Shown here piece by piece: positions 56,011 to 64,000 of a stretch of 64,000 bases of DNA (positions are counted from its first letter, which is position 1; the number at the start of each line of letters is the position of its first letter). The translations under genes and the position numbers were made by a program. The notes beneath the pieces are model-generated. The model was not told where the DNA came from. It searched no databases and saw nothing but the letters and a program-made list of their open reading frames with translations. This DNA is from Vibrio lentus. Its GTDB lineage: Bacteria > Pseudomonadota > Gammaproteobacteria > Enterobacterales > Vibrionaceae. The DNA lies in assembly GCF_002875945.1 (NCBI RefSeq), contig NZ_MCZK01000113.1, positions 34,808 through 98,807 on the forward strand, written 5' to 3'.

Positions 56011-56175
56011 ATGAAAATTGCCCTCATCATTGCGGTTTTACTGCAGATAGGCCAAGCAGTTACTTCGTCTGGGCTGACGCGATCGTTGGCTGAACTCACT
56101 GCATTTGTATTGGTTGTGGTACTTGTTTTGATGAAAAGGGAGAATCAAAAGAGTGATAAGCCTGTGTTTGACTAG
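56011..56175 (+). CDS. Small membrane protein of 54 residues, unknown function
   Basis: AAGG ribosome site seven bases before the ATG and a good terminator 30 bp after the stop. Two hydrophobic stretches (IALIIAVLLQIGQAV at about 3-17 and AFVLVVVLVLM at about 31-41) with a short polar loop and a charged tail KRENQKSDKPVFD. Probably a two-helix inner-membrane protein with its C-terminus in the cytoplasm. I do not recognise the family. Confidence 0.7.
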   Translation: MKIALIIAVLLQIGQAVTSSGLTRSLAELTAFVLVVVLVLMKRENQKSDKPVFD

Positions 56176-56204
56176 TGACTGTTGTAACAATGAATATATA
56201 CGAT

Positions 56205-56240
56205 AAAGGCAAAGCCCATTTGAGCTTTGCCTTTTTATTT
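56205..56240 (+). terminator. Terminator after the small membrane protein
   Basis: AAAGGCAAAGC / GCTTTGCCTTT, 11-bp stem followed by TTATTTT. Confidence 0.9.
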
Positions 56241-56318
56241 TGTTATTCGCTAATCTGTGTGTCTGGTTAACACATGAACCAATCTACAGGGCTGCTTTGC
56301 GTATTAGGTGTAGGTGTA

Positions 56319-57239
56319 TTAGGCGAGAGTTAACCACGCTAATGAGCCTGTCGAAATCATCGTCCACATTGTAATACCAAACATCAGTGGCTTCGGCCCT
56401 GCCGCTTTAAGCTTCTCAACTGAAATACCGCAACCAATCAAGAATAAACAAACTACCAGCGCACGCTTAGACACATCAAAGATACCTTGGTAGACCATCT
56501 CAAATTGTGGCATCAAGTCACTAATAGCGATAGCAGCACAGTAGAAGAAAATGAAGTAAGGAATCGTAATCTTCTTTTGATCATTCTTGAAGATCATCGC
56601 ACTGACTAACGCGATTGGGATAATCCAAAGTGCGCGTGCTAGCTTCAATGTTGTTGCTGTGGTTAGTGCTTCTTCGCCGTACGCTGATGCTGCACCAACA
56701 ACCGAAGATGTATCATGAATCGCGATTGCAGCCCATGTTCCGAAAGTCTGTTGGCTTAGCTCTAGCGCATGGCCAATCATCGGGAACAAGAAAAGGGCAA
56801 CTGAGTTCAACACGAACACTGTAGCTAACGCTAAACCAATCTGTTCATCGTCTGCTTTAATGGCTGGGGCTACGGCGGCAATGGCGCTACCACCACAAAT
56901 TGCGGTACCAGAAGAGATCAGGTAACCCGTGGTGCGATCCAGTCCCATTCGTTTCGCTAAGAACCAACCAATCACCAGCGTGCCAATGATGGTTGTGACA
57001 ATCAGACCAATACCGTCGCCTGTTACTGCCAGTGCTTTTTCAAACTGAATGCCAAAACCTAAGCCGACAATTGAGTAGGCCAGTAGCTTCTTGGTGAGTT
57101 TGCCTACTTCTAGGTGCTCAGGGACTAAACCTAAACTTGCAAGCAGGAAACCGATCACGAGTGCCGTCGGTGAACTCACCCATGGGGTTAAGCAAAACAG
57201 AGCAGCAAGATAAAATGGAACAGACTTTTTTAGATTCAT
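56319..57239 (-). CDS. YeiH-family membrane transporter (putative sulfate/organosulfur exporter family)
   Basis: Integral membrane protein, 306 residues from ATG 57239, with about ten helices; the open frame extends 30 residues upstream without family resemblance. Family landmarks: [45 protein letters not shown]. YeiH relatives are called putative sulfate exporters, but the substrate here is unknown. Lies 161 bp downstream of the MFS-acyltransferase gene; the link between them is uncertain. Confidence 0.85.
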   Translation of the reverse strand: MNLKKSVPFYLAALFCLTPWVSSPTALVIGFLLASLGLVPEHLEVGKLTKKLLAYSIVGLGFGIQFEKALAVTGDGIGLIVTTIIGTLVIGWFLAKRMGLDRTTGYLISSGTAICGGSAIAAVAPAIKADDEQIGLALATVFVLNSVALFLFPMIGHALELSQQTFGTWAAIAIHDTSSVVGAASAYGEEALTTATTLKLARALWIIPIALVSAMIFKNDQKKITIPYFIFFYCAAIAISDLMPQFEMVYQGIFDVSKRALVVCLFLIGCGISVEKLKAAGPKPLMFGITMWTMISTGSLAWLTLA

Positions 57240-57400
57240 TATATTTAGGTCGTCGCGTCTAGTATTGGCAGCGTAGTGGAAGACTATACGTGTAACACAA
57301 TGGTAAGTAAGTCTAAATGAATTGAACAAACGTTAAGTAAAACTGAACGCTTGTTCTTATGCTCTAATATTTAGCTAAAGAGTTGTCGGGATGGCTCTGC

Positions 57401-59275
57401 TTAGCGCAATGATCCACGAAGCTCTGCAACCGACTGGCGCAATGTTTCACAAGAGGTATCTTTCGGCAAAATCGGTTTCCCTGCTTCGATCTCGATCTTT
57501 GTCCAGAATCGATTAGGCAAACCTTTACATGCACTGCCTTTAAAGCGACTAAAGTAGCTTCCCCATAAACCTTTGAGTGCCATCGGGATAACAGGTACAG
57601 GTGAACGTCGGATGATCAGTTCCATTCCACGCATGAACTCTGCTACTTCGCCATCTGAGGTCAGCTTTCCTTCTGGGAAAATACACACGATGTGGCCTTC
57701 ATGCAGTGCGCGTTCTACTTCTTTGAAAGCATTACGAATCGAACTGCGGTTTGTAGCGGAGATTGGAATCACCCCAGCTCTTTTCAAGAAACGTCGCAAT
57801 GGTGGGAGTTTGGCGTAATCTTCCTCCATCACAAAGCGGATCAAGCGAGGGCAAACGGCGCTCAGCAGTAATGCATCCATATAGCTCACATGATTACAGA
57901 CGATCAGCGCACCGCCTTTTTCTGGTAAGTGATGCAGGTTCTTATGCTTCACACGGTACATGGTGTGAGTCACCACCCAAGTGAAGAATCGGAAGGCATA
58001 GATCGGCACCTGATAAAACAGAGCAAACATAACTAAAGTATTGAACACCGCGAGTAGGGCGAACAATTGTGGAATTGAAAACTGTAGAACACTCAGGAAC
58101 ACGATACCAAGAACAGCGCTTCCCACCATGAACAGTGAGTTGTAGATGTTCAAGCCTGCGATAACTTGCGCTCGCTCATTGGGTTTGGCTCTAAACTGCA
58201 TCAAAGAGTACAAAGGCACGATGAAAATACCACCCGACATGCCAAGCAGCAGTAGATAGGTGAACAGAGGCCATAATTCAGAGTAAGACACGAAGCTTTT
58301 GAACGAATCGAATTCAGGAAGTGCATCTGGTATCGAAACGGCCATTAAAAACCCGAAAATAGAGATACCTAGGCTGCCCATGGGCACAATGCCGATCTCA
58401 ATCCTGTGGTTGGATAATTTGTCACAAGCCAATGAACCAATGGCAATACCGACTGAAAACAGTGCTAATAAAAACGCGACAGCGCTTTCCGTGCCGTTTA
58501 GGTAAACCTTGGTGAAGTTGGGAAACTGAGTGAGATAAGTCGCCCCTAAGAACCAAAACCAGCTTATTGCCATCAGTGCTTGGAACGTAGGTCGATCTTT
58601 CTTAGCAATCGCGAGCGTTTGGCGTGTCAGTGTAATGGGTTGCCACTTCACTTTTAGATTAGGTGCATTGCTTGGCGCTTCAGGGATAAAGTGACTGGCT
58701 AAATAGCCGAGCACCGCAAACGTCACAATACAGACTGCAGCGATCAGCTTTGAATTCTCTTCTGAGGCAATGATTCCGGCGCCTAAGGTGCCGATCAAAA
58801 TAGCTAAGAAGGTGCCAGTCTCGACCAAAGCGTTACCAGAAACCAGTTCTTTCGATTCTAACTGTTGAGGAAGTAGGGCGTATTTTACAGGGCCAAAGAA
58901 GGCACTTTGTGTTCCCATTAAAAACAGTAATAGCAGCAAAATCGCGTAGCTTTCGTAGATAAAACCAATGGCACCCAGTGACATGATCACGACTTCAAGA
59001 AGCTTCACCTTACGAATGAACCAAGATTTTTCGTACTTATCCGCCAAGACGCCCGCTAAAGCAGAAAAGAGAAAGAAGGGCAGGATAAAAAGACCAGCGG
59101 CCAAGTTAATGAACAAGTTGCTGGAAATTGGCAAGGTGTCTACGCTTGCGAAGGCAACAAAGAGCAGCAGGACATTTTTGAAGATGTTGTCATTAAAGGC
59201 TCCCAAAAATTGGGTAATAAAATAGGGTAGGAACCTTTTTTGGGCTAACAGCGAGGATTGGCTGTCATTGTTCAT
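57401..59275 (-). CDS. MFS lysophospholipid transporter-like / PlsC acyltransferase fusion
   Basis: Two-part protein of 624 residues. Residues about 12-415 are a major facilitator transporter of the LplT type (QFLGAFNDNIFKN, FGPVKYALLPQ). From about 425 there is a PlsC-type acyltransferase with HX4D motif NHVSYMD, FPEGKLTSDG and VIPMALKGLW. In E. coli LplT and the acyltransferase-ligase Aas are separate; here the transporter is joined to an acyltransferase and the acyl-ACP synthetase part is absent. Role inferred: uptake and re-acylation of lysophospholipids at the inner membrane. A TetR regulator is 17 bp upstream on the same strand. Confidence 0.88.
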   Translation of the reverse strand: MNNDSQSSLLAQKRFLPYFITQFLGAFNDNIFKNVLLLFVAFASVDTLPISSNLFINLAAGLFILPFFLFSALAGVLADKYEKSWFIRKVKLLEVVIMSLGAIGFIYESYAILLLLLFLMGTQSAFFGPVKYALLPQQLESKELVSGNALVETGTFLAILIGTLGAGIIASEENSKLIAAVCIVTFAVLGYLASHFIPEAPSNAPNLKVKWQPITLTRQTLAIAKKDRPTFQALMAISWFWFLGATYLTQFPNFTKVYLNGTESAVAFLLALFSVGIAIGSLACDKLSNHRIEIGIVPMGSLGISIFGFLMAVSIPDALPEFDSFKSFVSYSELWPLFTYLLLLGMSGGIFIVPLYSLMQFRAKPNERAQVIAGLNIYNSLFMVGSAVLGIVFLSVLQFSIPQLFALLAVFNTLVMFALFYQVPIYAFRFFTWVVTHTMYRVKHKNLHHLPEKGGALIVCNHVSYMDALLLSAVCPRLIRFVMEEDYAKLPPLRRFLKRAGVIPISATNRSSIRNAFKEVERALHEGHIVCIFPEGKLTSDGEVAEFMRGMELIIRRSPVPVIPMALKGLWGSYFSRFKGSACKGLPNRFWTKIEIEAGKPILPKDTSCETLRQSVAELRGSLR

Positions 59276-59292
59276 TATCTGTCCTTTGATGA

Positions 59293-59883
59293 TTACCAGT
59301 TGGTGAGGTAGTTTGAGATTAGGTTATTAATCAGTTCTTTACCATCAATAGGCTCAGAAGCGAAAAATTTATCATCAACACTCAGCAGGGTTATTCCGTG
59401 AACACCAGACCATAACACGCGGCTTGCTTTCACAACTTCACTTTCGGTGTGTTCAGGCGCAATGGCCATTAATAATTGCTCTAGCATGCCCGTCATTTTA
59501 TCGATTCGATTAGATTGCCACTCAGGAAGGTTTTCACCATTCATGTTGTGTTCGAAGATAAGCTGCCAGCGATGAGGATTTTTCTGTGCGTAGTCGTGGT
59601 AGCAATAAGCGAGGTTGAATAACGCTTGCTGTGGGTTGCTTGATTTCTCTACGGCTGATGCGGATTCAGAGGCGAGTTCGTCTAGTGTTTGAGCAACAAC
59701 GTGCAAAAGCAACAGGTTATAGTTACCAAACACATTCACTAGAGTACTCGGTACATACCCAATCATATTGGCGATTTTGCGTAAACTTAACTCGTGATAA
59801 GAGTGCTCTTCTAGGAAGTCCGTCACCGTCTTTAAGGTGAGCTGAACCAGTTGTTCTCGAGTGTGATCGTTTCTTCGTGCCAT
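59293..59883 (-). CDS. TetR-family regulator, probable repressor of the MFS-acyltransferase
   Basis: 196 residues. N-terminal helix-turn-helix with HTREQLVQLTLKTV and LSLRKIANMIGYVPSTLVNVFGNYNLLL. The C-terminal ligand domain is TetR_C-like (FNLAYCYHDYAQKNPHRWQL). Located 17 bp before the acyltransferase gene, so it is co-transcribed with it. A palindrome TGAAC-ATC-GTTCA 18 bp upstream of its start suggests self-repression. The ligand is unknown; a lipid or acyl-CoA is plausible from context. Confidence 0.88.
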   Translation of the reverse strand: MARRNDHTREQLVQLTLKTVTDFLEEHSYHELSLRKIANMIGYVPSTLVNVFGNYNLLLLHVVAQTLDELASESASAVEKSSNPQQALFNLAYCYHDYAQKNPHRWQLIFEHNMNGENLPEWQSNRIDKMTGMLEQLLMAIAPEHTESEVVKASRVLWSGVHGITLLSVDDKFFASEPIDGKELINNLISNYLTNW

Positions 59884-59900
59884 GAGTAGTATCTAGTAAA

Positions 59901-59913
59901 TGAACATCGTTCA
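59901..59913. promoter_or_regulatory. Candidate TetR operator TGAAC-ATC-GTTCA
   Basis: Perfect 5-bp half-sites around 3 bp, 18 bp before the TetR start codon, a usual place for autorepression of such a gene. Confidence 0.45.
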
Positions 59914-60080
59914 ATATTTTAATGCTGCCCCAGAGTGCCGTCAATCCTTTAGCTACATTAGTAAACAATTAATAACCGCAATATTATGATACATGTGTAA
60001 ACGCAGTGAATATTTCATTGTTCTTTGTTAACGAGTATGATTAAGGTGTCGAAAGATAAAGAAACCTATAAAGGATAATA

Positions 60081-60989
60081 ATGAAACGATTTTTCTCACT
60101 AGTCGCGATCCTGTTGGTAACAGTCGCGGTGACGCCAATCGCGGAAGCGAAAAAGTTTGGTGGTGGTAAGTCATTTGGCAAAAGCTTTAAAACGGCTCCA
60201 GCACCAAAACAACAAAATACGAATGCGATCCGACAAGATCAAACTGGTAAGAACACAGCAGCTAACTCTAGCAAGAAAGGCCTTATGGGTGGTCTGCTAG
60301 GCGGTTTACTTGCTGGTGGTCTATTAGCTGCGTTCTTCGGTGGCGCATTTGAAGGTATCCAGTTTATGGATATCCTGATTATGGGTCTGATTGCTTTCCT
60401 TGCGTTCAAATTCCTACGCGGAATGTTGGGGGCGAAGCAAGGCTCCATGAACCAGCAGAATGCACGTGGCCAACAGCCAGCATTCGGCGGCATGGGTCAG
60501 AACAAGTTTGAACAACCGCAGCAAAAGCCAAATGTTCATAACTTCGAGCAAGCACAACCTCAATCTCAAGGCGCTGCTGGCGGCTTTGGTTTTGGTGCGC
60601 AAAGCGATGTTCCACACAATTACCCACCGGGCTTTGATCAAGCAGCTTTCATCAATGGTTCGCGTGAACACTACCGTACACTGCAAGGTGCATGGAACCA
60701 CAACGAGTTGAATACAATTGAAGAATACGTTTCTCCAAGCCTATTCGAAGACCTTAAAGCTGAGCGTGATAAGCTTTCTGGTGAGCAACATACAGACGTA
60801 ATGTACGTTGATGCTGAAATCGTTCGTGCTGACCATGACGGTAGCAAGGCTCAATTAAGCCTACAGTTTAGCGGTCGTTACCGTGATACTGCGGATGGTG
60901 TTGAAGAAGATATCACAGATATCTGGCACTTAGAGCGTGATCTAACTACTGACAATGCACCATGGCTAATTGTTGGTATTCAAGGTTAA
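60081..60989 (+). CDS. Tim44-domain membrane protein, function unknown
   Basis: 302 residues. Signal-like N-terminus (1-24, AEA site), then a Gly/Lys-rich stretch KKFGGGKSFGKSF, a Gly-rich helix (about 67-90), a second helix (about 95-115), a Gln/Gly-rich linker, and a C-terminal Tim44-like domain (about 190-300; EEYVSPSLFEDLKAERDKL). Bacterial Tim44-like proteins are found in the envelope; no function is established here. A good AAGGA ribosome site and its own terminator make it a single-gene unit. Confidence 0.85.
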   Translation: MKRFFSLVAILLVTVAVTPIAEAKKFGGGKSFGKSFKTAPAPKQQNTNAIRQDQTGKNTAANSSKKGLMGGLLGGLLAGGLLAAFFGGAFEGIQFMDILIMGLIAFLAFKFLRGMLGAKQGSMNQQNARGQQPAFGGMGQNKFEQPQQKPNVHNFEQAQPQSQGAAGGFGFGAQSDVPHNYPPGFDQAAFINGSREHYRTLQGAWNHNELNTIEEYVSPSLFEDLKAERDKLSGEQHTDVMYVDAEIVRADHDGSKAQLSLQFSGRYRDTADGVEEDITDIWHLERDLTTDNAPWLIVGIQG

Positions 60990-61025
60990 TCTATACTAAA
61001 TACCATTCAATTTAGTCTTTGAATC

Positions 61026-61059
61026 AAACGCCTACTGAGCAATCAGTAGGCGTTTTTTT
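61026..61059 (+). terminator. Terminator after the Tim44-domain gene
   Basis: AACGCCTACTGA / TCAGTAGGCGTT, 12-bp stem with GCAA loop, followed by TTTTTT. Confidence 0.92.
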
Positions 61060-61190
61060 ATGGAAAGAAAACGGTAATTTCCCTTTCTTTGTGAGCGGGT
61101 GAGATAAATCATGAACAGGTTGGCTTATTTGTTCTCTATTTCATTGAATGAGTTCTGAGTAAACTGATACCAAACAATTGATTAGGTAAT

Positions 61191-62213
61191 ATGATGAGCG
61201 AAGACACAACGTCGGTGAAATGGGGTATTGCTGGTTTAGGCAACATAGCGAAAAGGTTCGCAACCGCACTCACTCAGCACTCTGAACATGGCGAGCTTTA
61301 CGCTGTCGCTTCTAGGGACTCTGAACGAGCAAACGCGTTTGGTCAGAACTTTGGTTGTGAGTTGAGTTATGGCTCCTATGAAGAGATGGCCAACAACCCG
61401 AATGTGGACGCAGTTTACATTGCCACGGTTCACCCATACCACAAACCGTTGGCAGAGCTGTTTCTGAGTCACAAAAAACATGTATTGGTAGAGAAGCCTG
61501 CGTTTACTAATCTCGCGGATTGGTTGGCAATGAAAGCCCTAGCGGACAAAAATGGGGTCTTGTTATTGGAAGCGATGAAAACTGTGGCGTTTCCAGCGTA
61601 CCGTGAGCTCAAATCTTATCTTGTTGAAAACAATCTGCAGATTACCTCGATTGAAGCTGGGTTTGGCAACGAACATGACTATGATCCCAACTTGTTTATA
61701 TTCAACCCAGATCTCTCGGGTGGTGCGACACTTGATGTTGGGGTTTATGGACTGTGGTTTTACTATGATTTATGTCGAAGCTTAGGCGTAACGCCTTCAG
61801 AGCCTCAGGTTGATATGTCGAGTATGTACAAGCAATCGAATGTGGATACTGATTCTTTGTTTACGTTCTCTCAAGGTATTGAAGGGAAAATATCGGCGTC
61901 TATCGTTTCTAATTTACCTCGCTCTGCTACATTGCGTGGGCCTGAACTAACGATCACGATAAGAGATAAGTGGTGGAACCCAGAGACAATAGACATTGAA
62001 TATCAGGGCACAAAACACACCATTCAGCATAAAGTAGTGGGAAATGGTTTCGAGTTCGAGATTGATCATATGTCTCAGTTGGTACGTGATAACAAGACCG
62101 ACTCTGATGTTCTACTCTCTGATGTCTCTTTACAGGTTATCGAAACAATGGAACGAGCATTGCTGAATGCAGGCTACGGACACCTCACTAAGACAAAGAC
62201 TTCAGAAAAATAG
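61191..62213 (+). CDS. Gfo/Idh/MocA family NAD(P)-dependent oxidoreductase
   Basis: 340 residues. Rossmann nucleotide-binding start WGIAGLGNIAKRFATAL, EKPAFTN with the family EKP motif, and a C-terminal alpha/beta domain (GGATLDVGVYGLWFYYDL). Typical substrates are sugars, inositols or sugar-phosphates; the actual one is unknown. It starts MMSEDTT and its stop codon is immediately followed by the ATG of the SgrR-like regulator, so the two form an operon. Confidence 0.88.
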   Translation: MMSEDTTSVKWGIAGLGNIAKRFATALTQHSEHGELYAVASRDSERANAFGQNFGCELSYGSYEEMANNPNVDAVYIATVHPYHKPLAELFLSHKKHVLVEKPAFTNLADWLAMKALADKNGVLLLEAMKTVAFPAYRELKSYLVENNLQITSIEAGFGNEHDYDPNLFIFNPDLSGGATLDVGVYGLWFYYDLCRSLGVTPSEPQVDMSSMYKQSNVDTDSLFTFSQGIEGKISASIVSNLPRSATLRGPELTITIRDKWWNPETIDIEYQGTKHTIQHKVVGNGFEFEIDHMSQLVRDNKTDSDVLLSDVSLQVIETMERALLNAGYGHLTKTKTSEK

Positions 62214-63743
62214 ATGGCAAACCAAAAGCGACAACTCGAACTTTACGAACAGATATTTCAGGCGTTTGGCCCTGGAACCTCGCGATGTCAGATCAGTCAG
62301 TTGGCGGCGCTGTTGTTCGTCAGTGAGCGTCATGTTCAAACCATTATCAAAACGATGGTAAGGGAAGGTTGGGTTGAGTGGCAGGCGAGTTCAGGTCGCA
62401 ACAAAAAAGCGTTATTAACATGCCTCGTTGAACCTATCGATGCGTGTTATACGCTGGTTCGCGAGTTGTCAGACGCGGGTAGTGTGGAGCAAATGCTTCC
62501 AATACTGAGTTTTGGCGGAAGGGATGCTGGGCTAGAGCTGCAGTCGTTTTTAAGTCATGCCAATCAAGCTGCGCGTCGGGCCTATATCCCATTTCATCGA
62601 AAGCTAGAACAACTTCATCCTCATAAGGTGCTCCGACGAACTGAGCGCTTCTTAGTGAGCCAAGTGTGCCAGCGCCTTACCTATGTAGAGAATGACCAAA
62701 CTGAGAATAACCAAGCAGGGAATGACCAGGCTAAGAATAGCCAAGTTCGAGGTGATTTGGCTTATCACTGGCAATCAAATGAAGATGCGACAGTGTGGCG
62801 CTTTCAAATTCGCAATGACGTGCATTTTCATGATGGCAGCCTTTTATTGAGCAAGGATATTGTTCGCTGCCTTCAATCTTTGACTCAGAGTGAGCATTGG
62901 CGTCTTGGTTATCAGCATATAGCCGCCGTGGATCTCTATTCAGAGAATACCGTGGAAGTGCGTTTGAATGAAACGGACTGGCATTTACCAAGGCTTTTGT
63001 CGCGCGTAGAAGCGTCAATATTTCAAACGTCGATATCTGGAAAGCTCAATGGATCTGGTGCTTTTTCTCTCGATGTGTTCTCAGAGAACATGCTCCGTCT
63101 AAGTCGTAATAAACTCTATTCACATCATGTGTCTATTTTGAACAGTATCGAGCTGTGGGTGTACCCAGAATGGGCAACGAGTAAGGTATGCGCTGAAAAC
63201 AAGCTGTGCCTTGAAATGCCAGAAAAAACCAGTGCCGTACCGAGTGAAAACTATTCCATATTTTTGAAGATCCAAGCCCTCAGTCAGACTAACGAAATAA
63301 CCCAAACAGTGACGGTTGAAGATACATCGGAATCCCAAAAACTTTTTACAAGCCTTGCTTCACCTGATGATAATTTGGTGTTAATCGAATACGGAAACTA
63401 CACCAAGATCGAAGGAGTGGTGTTGTGCAGTCTTATTGACGAAGGTGATCCGTTGAGCGCTTGGCTTAGCTTCTTATCTCGCTTTCCGTTTTCTACTCTC
63501 AATTTAGATTCGCAGATCTTGGAGACGATGCGAACGTATCTTTCGTTGATTCGTCAGCAGCCTGATTACAGTCGTTCGCTAGCCATACTAGCTAAATGTC
63601 GTCATTGGTTGTCTGAGGTAGATATTGTTACTGATCTTAAGCATGAAGCGTTTGGATTAGAAGTATCAGAGCGGATACAAGGCGTACAAGTGAATGGTTT
63701 TGGCTGGTGTGAATTGAATAAATTATGGATTTCAGACAGTTAA
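62214..63743 (+). CDS. SgrR-type transcriptional regulator with solute-binding domain
   Basis: 509 residues. N-terminal SgrR-like winged helix (about 1-115; QISQLAALLFVSERHVQTIIKTMVREGWVEW) joined to a solute-binding-protein-like domain (SBP_bac_5; WRFQIRNDVHFHDGSLLLSKDIVRCLQSL). In E. coli SgrR activates the sgrS small RNA under glucose-phosphate stress. Here the linker between the domains carries four 5-residue repeats (NDQTE-NNQAG-NDQAK-NSQVR) from 15-nt tandem DNA. Co-transcribed with the oxidoreductase; the effector is unknown. Confidence 0.85.
   Translation: MANQKRQLELYEQIFQAFGPGTSRCQISQLAALLFVSERHVQTIIKTMVREGWVEWQASSGRNKKALLTCLVEPIDACYTLVRELSDAGSVEQMLPILSFGGRDAGLELQSFLSHANQAARRAYIPFHRKLEQLHPHKVLRRTERFLVSQVCQRLTYVENDQTENNQAGNDQAKNSQVRGDLAYHWQSNEDATVWRFQIRNDVHFHDGSLLLSKDIVRCLQSLTQSEHWRLGYQHIAAVDLYSENTVEVRLNETDWHLPRLLSRVEASIFQTSISGKLNGSGAFSLDVFSENMLRLSRNKLYSHHVSILNSIELWVYPEWATSKVCAENKLCLEMPEKTSAVPSENYSIFLKIQALSQTNEITQTVTVEDTSESQKLFTSLASPDDNLVLIEYGNYTKIEGVVLCSLIDEGDPLSAWLSFLSRFPFSTLNLDSQILETMRTYLSLIRQQPDYSRSLAILAKCRHWLSEVDIVTDLKHEAFGLEVSERIQGVQVNGFGWCELNKLWISDS
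62691..62750 (+). repeat. Four 15-nt tandem repeats inside the SgrR-like gene
   Basis: Units begin at 62691, 62706, 62721 and 62736, each starting AAT(G/A)(A/G)CCA. They encode Asn/Gln-rich pentapeptides in the interdomain linker. Unit length is divisible by three, so copy-number change would keep the frame. Confidence 0.85.
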
Positions 63744-63804
63744 GCACTGATGGTTCAAAGGAAGTGATCAATAAGAAATAAGTAATCAACAAGCCAGAAA
63801 CGAA

Positions 63805-63831
63805 AAAAGCCAACTCAATGAGTTGGCTTTT
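63805..63831. terminator. Bidirectional terminator between SgrR-like gene and tRNA-Tyr
   Basis: AAAAGCCAACTC-AAT-GAGTTGGCTTTT; A-tract before and T-tract after the 12-bp stem, so it can stop both converging transcripts. Confidence 0.9.
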
Positions 63832-63854
63832 CGATTTTCCAATTAAGAAGAATA

Positions 63855-63939
<85 letters not shown>

Positions 63940-64000
63940 AGGGTGTGTCTTACTCTTCACAAAGTAAGCCTAAATTGATGTTTTCCCATAAGCCCATCAA

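Overview
The window comes from a Vibrio chromosome, most likely a marine species of the splendidus type. The evidence is the gene order: dctPQM-dctDB, tig-clpP-clpX-lon-hupB-ppiD-comEA, then rhombosortase/DTW/dgt/yfbR/alaA and menFDHBCE, which is the order known from Vibrio genomes. The genus call is firm from family knowledge and synteny; the species-group call is inference from the presence of a polyunsaturated fatty acid (PUFA) synthase.

Layout. Bases 1-5504: a truncated sensor kinase followed by a glucose/mannose-type ABC importer (binding protein, two permeases, ATPase), resembling the GtrS-regulated glucose importer of Pseudomonas. 5784-7151: a divergent HflX-like GTPase with an acidic insertion. 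7249-24774 (minus): pfaD, pfaC, pfaB, pfaA, with the phosphopantetheinyl transferase pfaE divergent at 25492 and a hotdog thioesterase (Orf6-like) convergent to it; a near-palindromic FadR-like site lies in the 717-bp pfaA/pfaE gap. 27104-33817: a DctPQM TRAP transporter behind a sigma-54 promoter, a 57-codon gene, and the DctD/DctB two-component pair that would activate that promoter. 34456-43445: the proteostasis cluster tig, clpP, clpX, lon, hupB, ppiD, plus comEA; tig and lon carry clear sigma-32 type promoters. 43436-48187: rhombosortase, a DTW tRNA-modification protein, dgt, yfbR and alaA. 48484-55855: the menaquinone operon menFDHBCE. 56011-59883: a 54-codon membrane protein, a YeiH-type transporter, and an MFS/PlsC acyltransferase fusion preceded by a TetR regulator with a probable operator. 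60081-63743: a Tim44-domain membrane protein, a Gfo/Idh/MocA oxidoreductase and an SgrR-type regulator. A tRNA-Tyr gene on the minus strand closes the window.

How parts connect. PfaA-D assemble a long-chain omega-3 acid (EPA or DHA; the sequence alone does not decide) on five tandem carrier domains that PfaE activates; the thioesterase may release the product. DctB/DctD sense C4-dicarboxylates and switch on dctPQM. The chaperone/protease block is a heat-shock neighbourhood. The men genes supply quinone for anaerobic respiration.

No integron, prophage, IS element or CRISPR array was seen. The most unusual items are the HflX paralogue, the FadR-like pfa site, the repeated His-x-x-aromatic-Leu helices shared by PfaA and PfaC linkers, the long heat-shock leader before tig, two small genes, and the MFS-PlsC/TetR unit.
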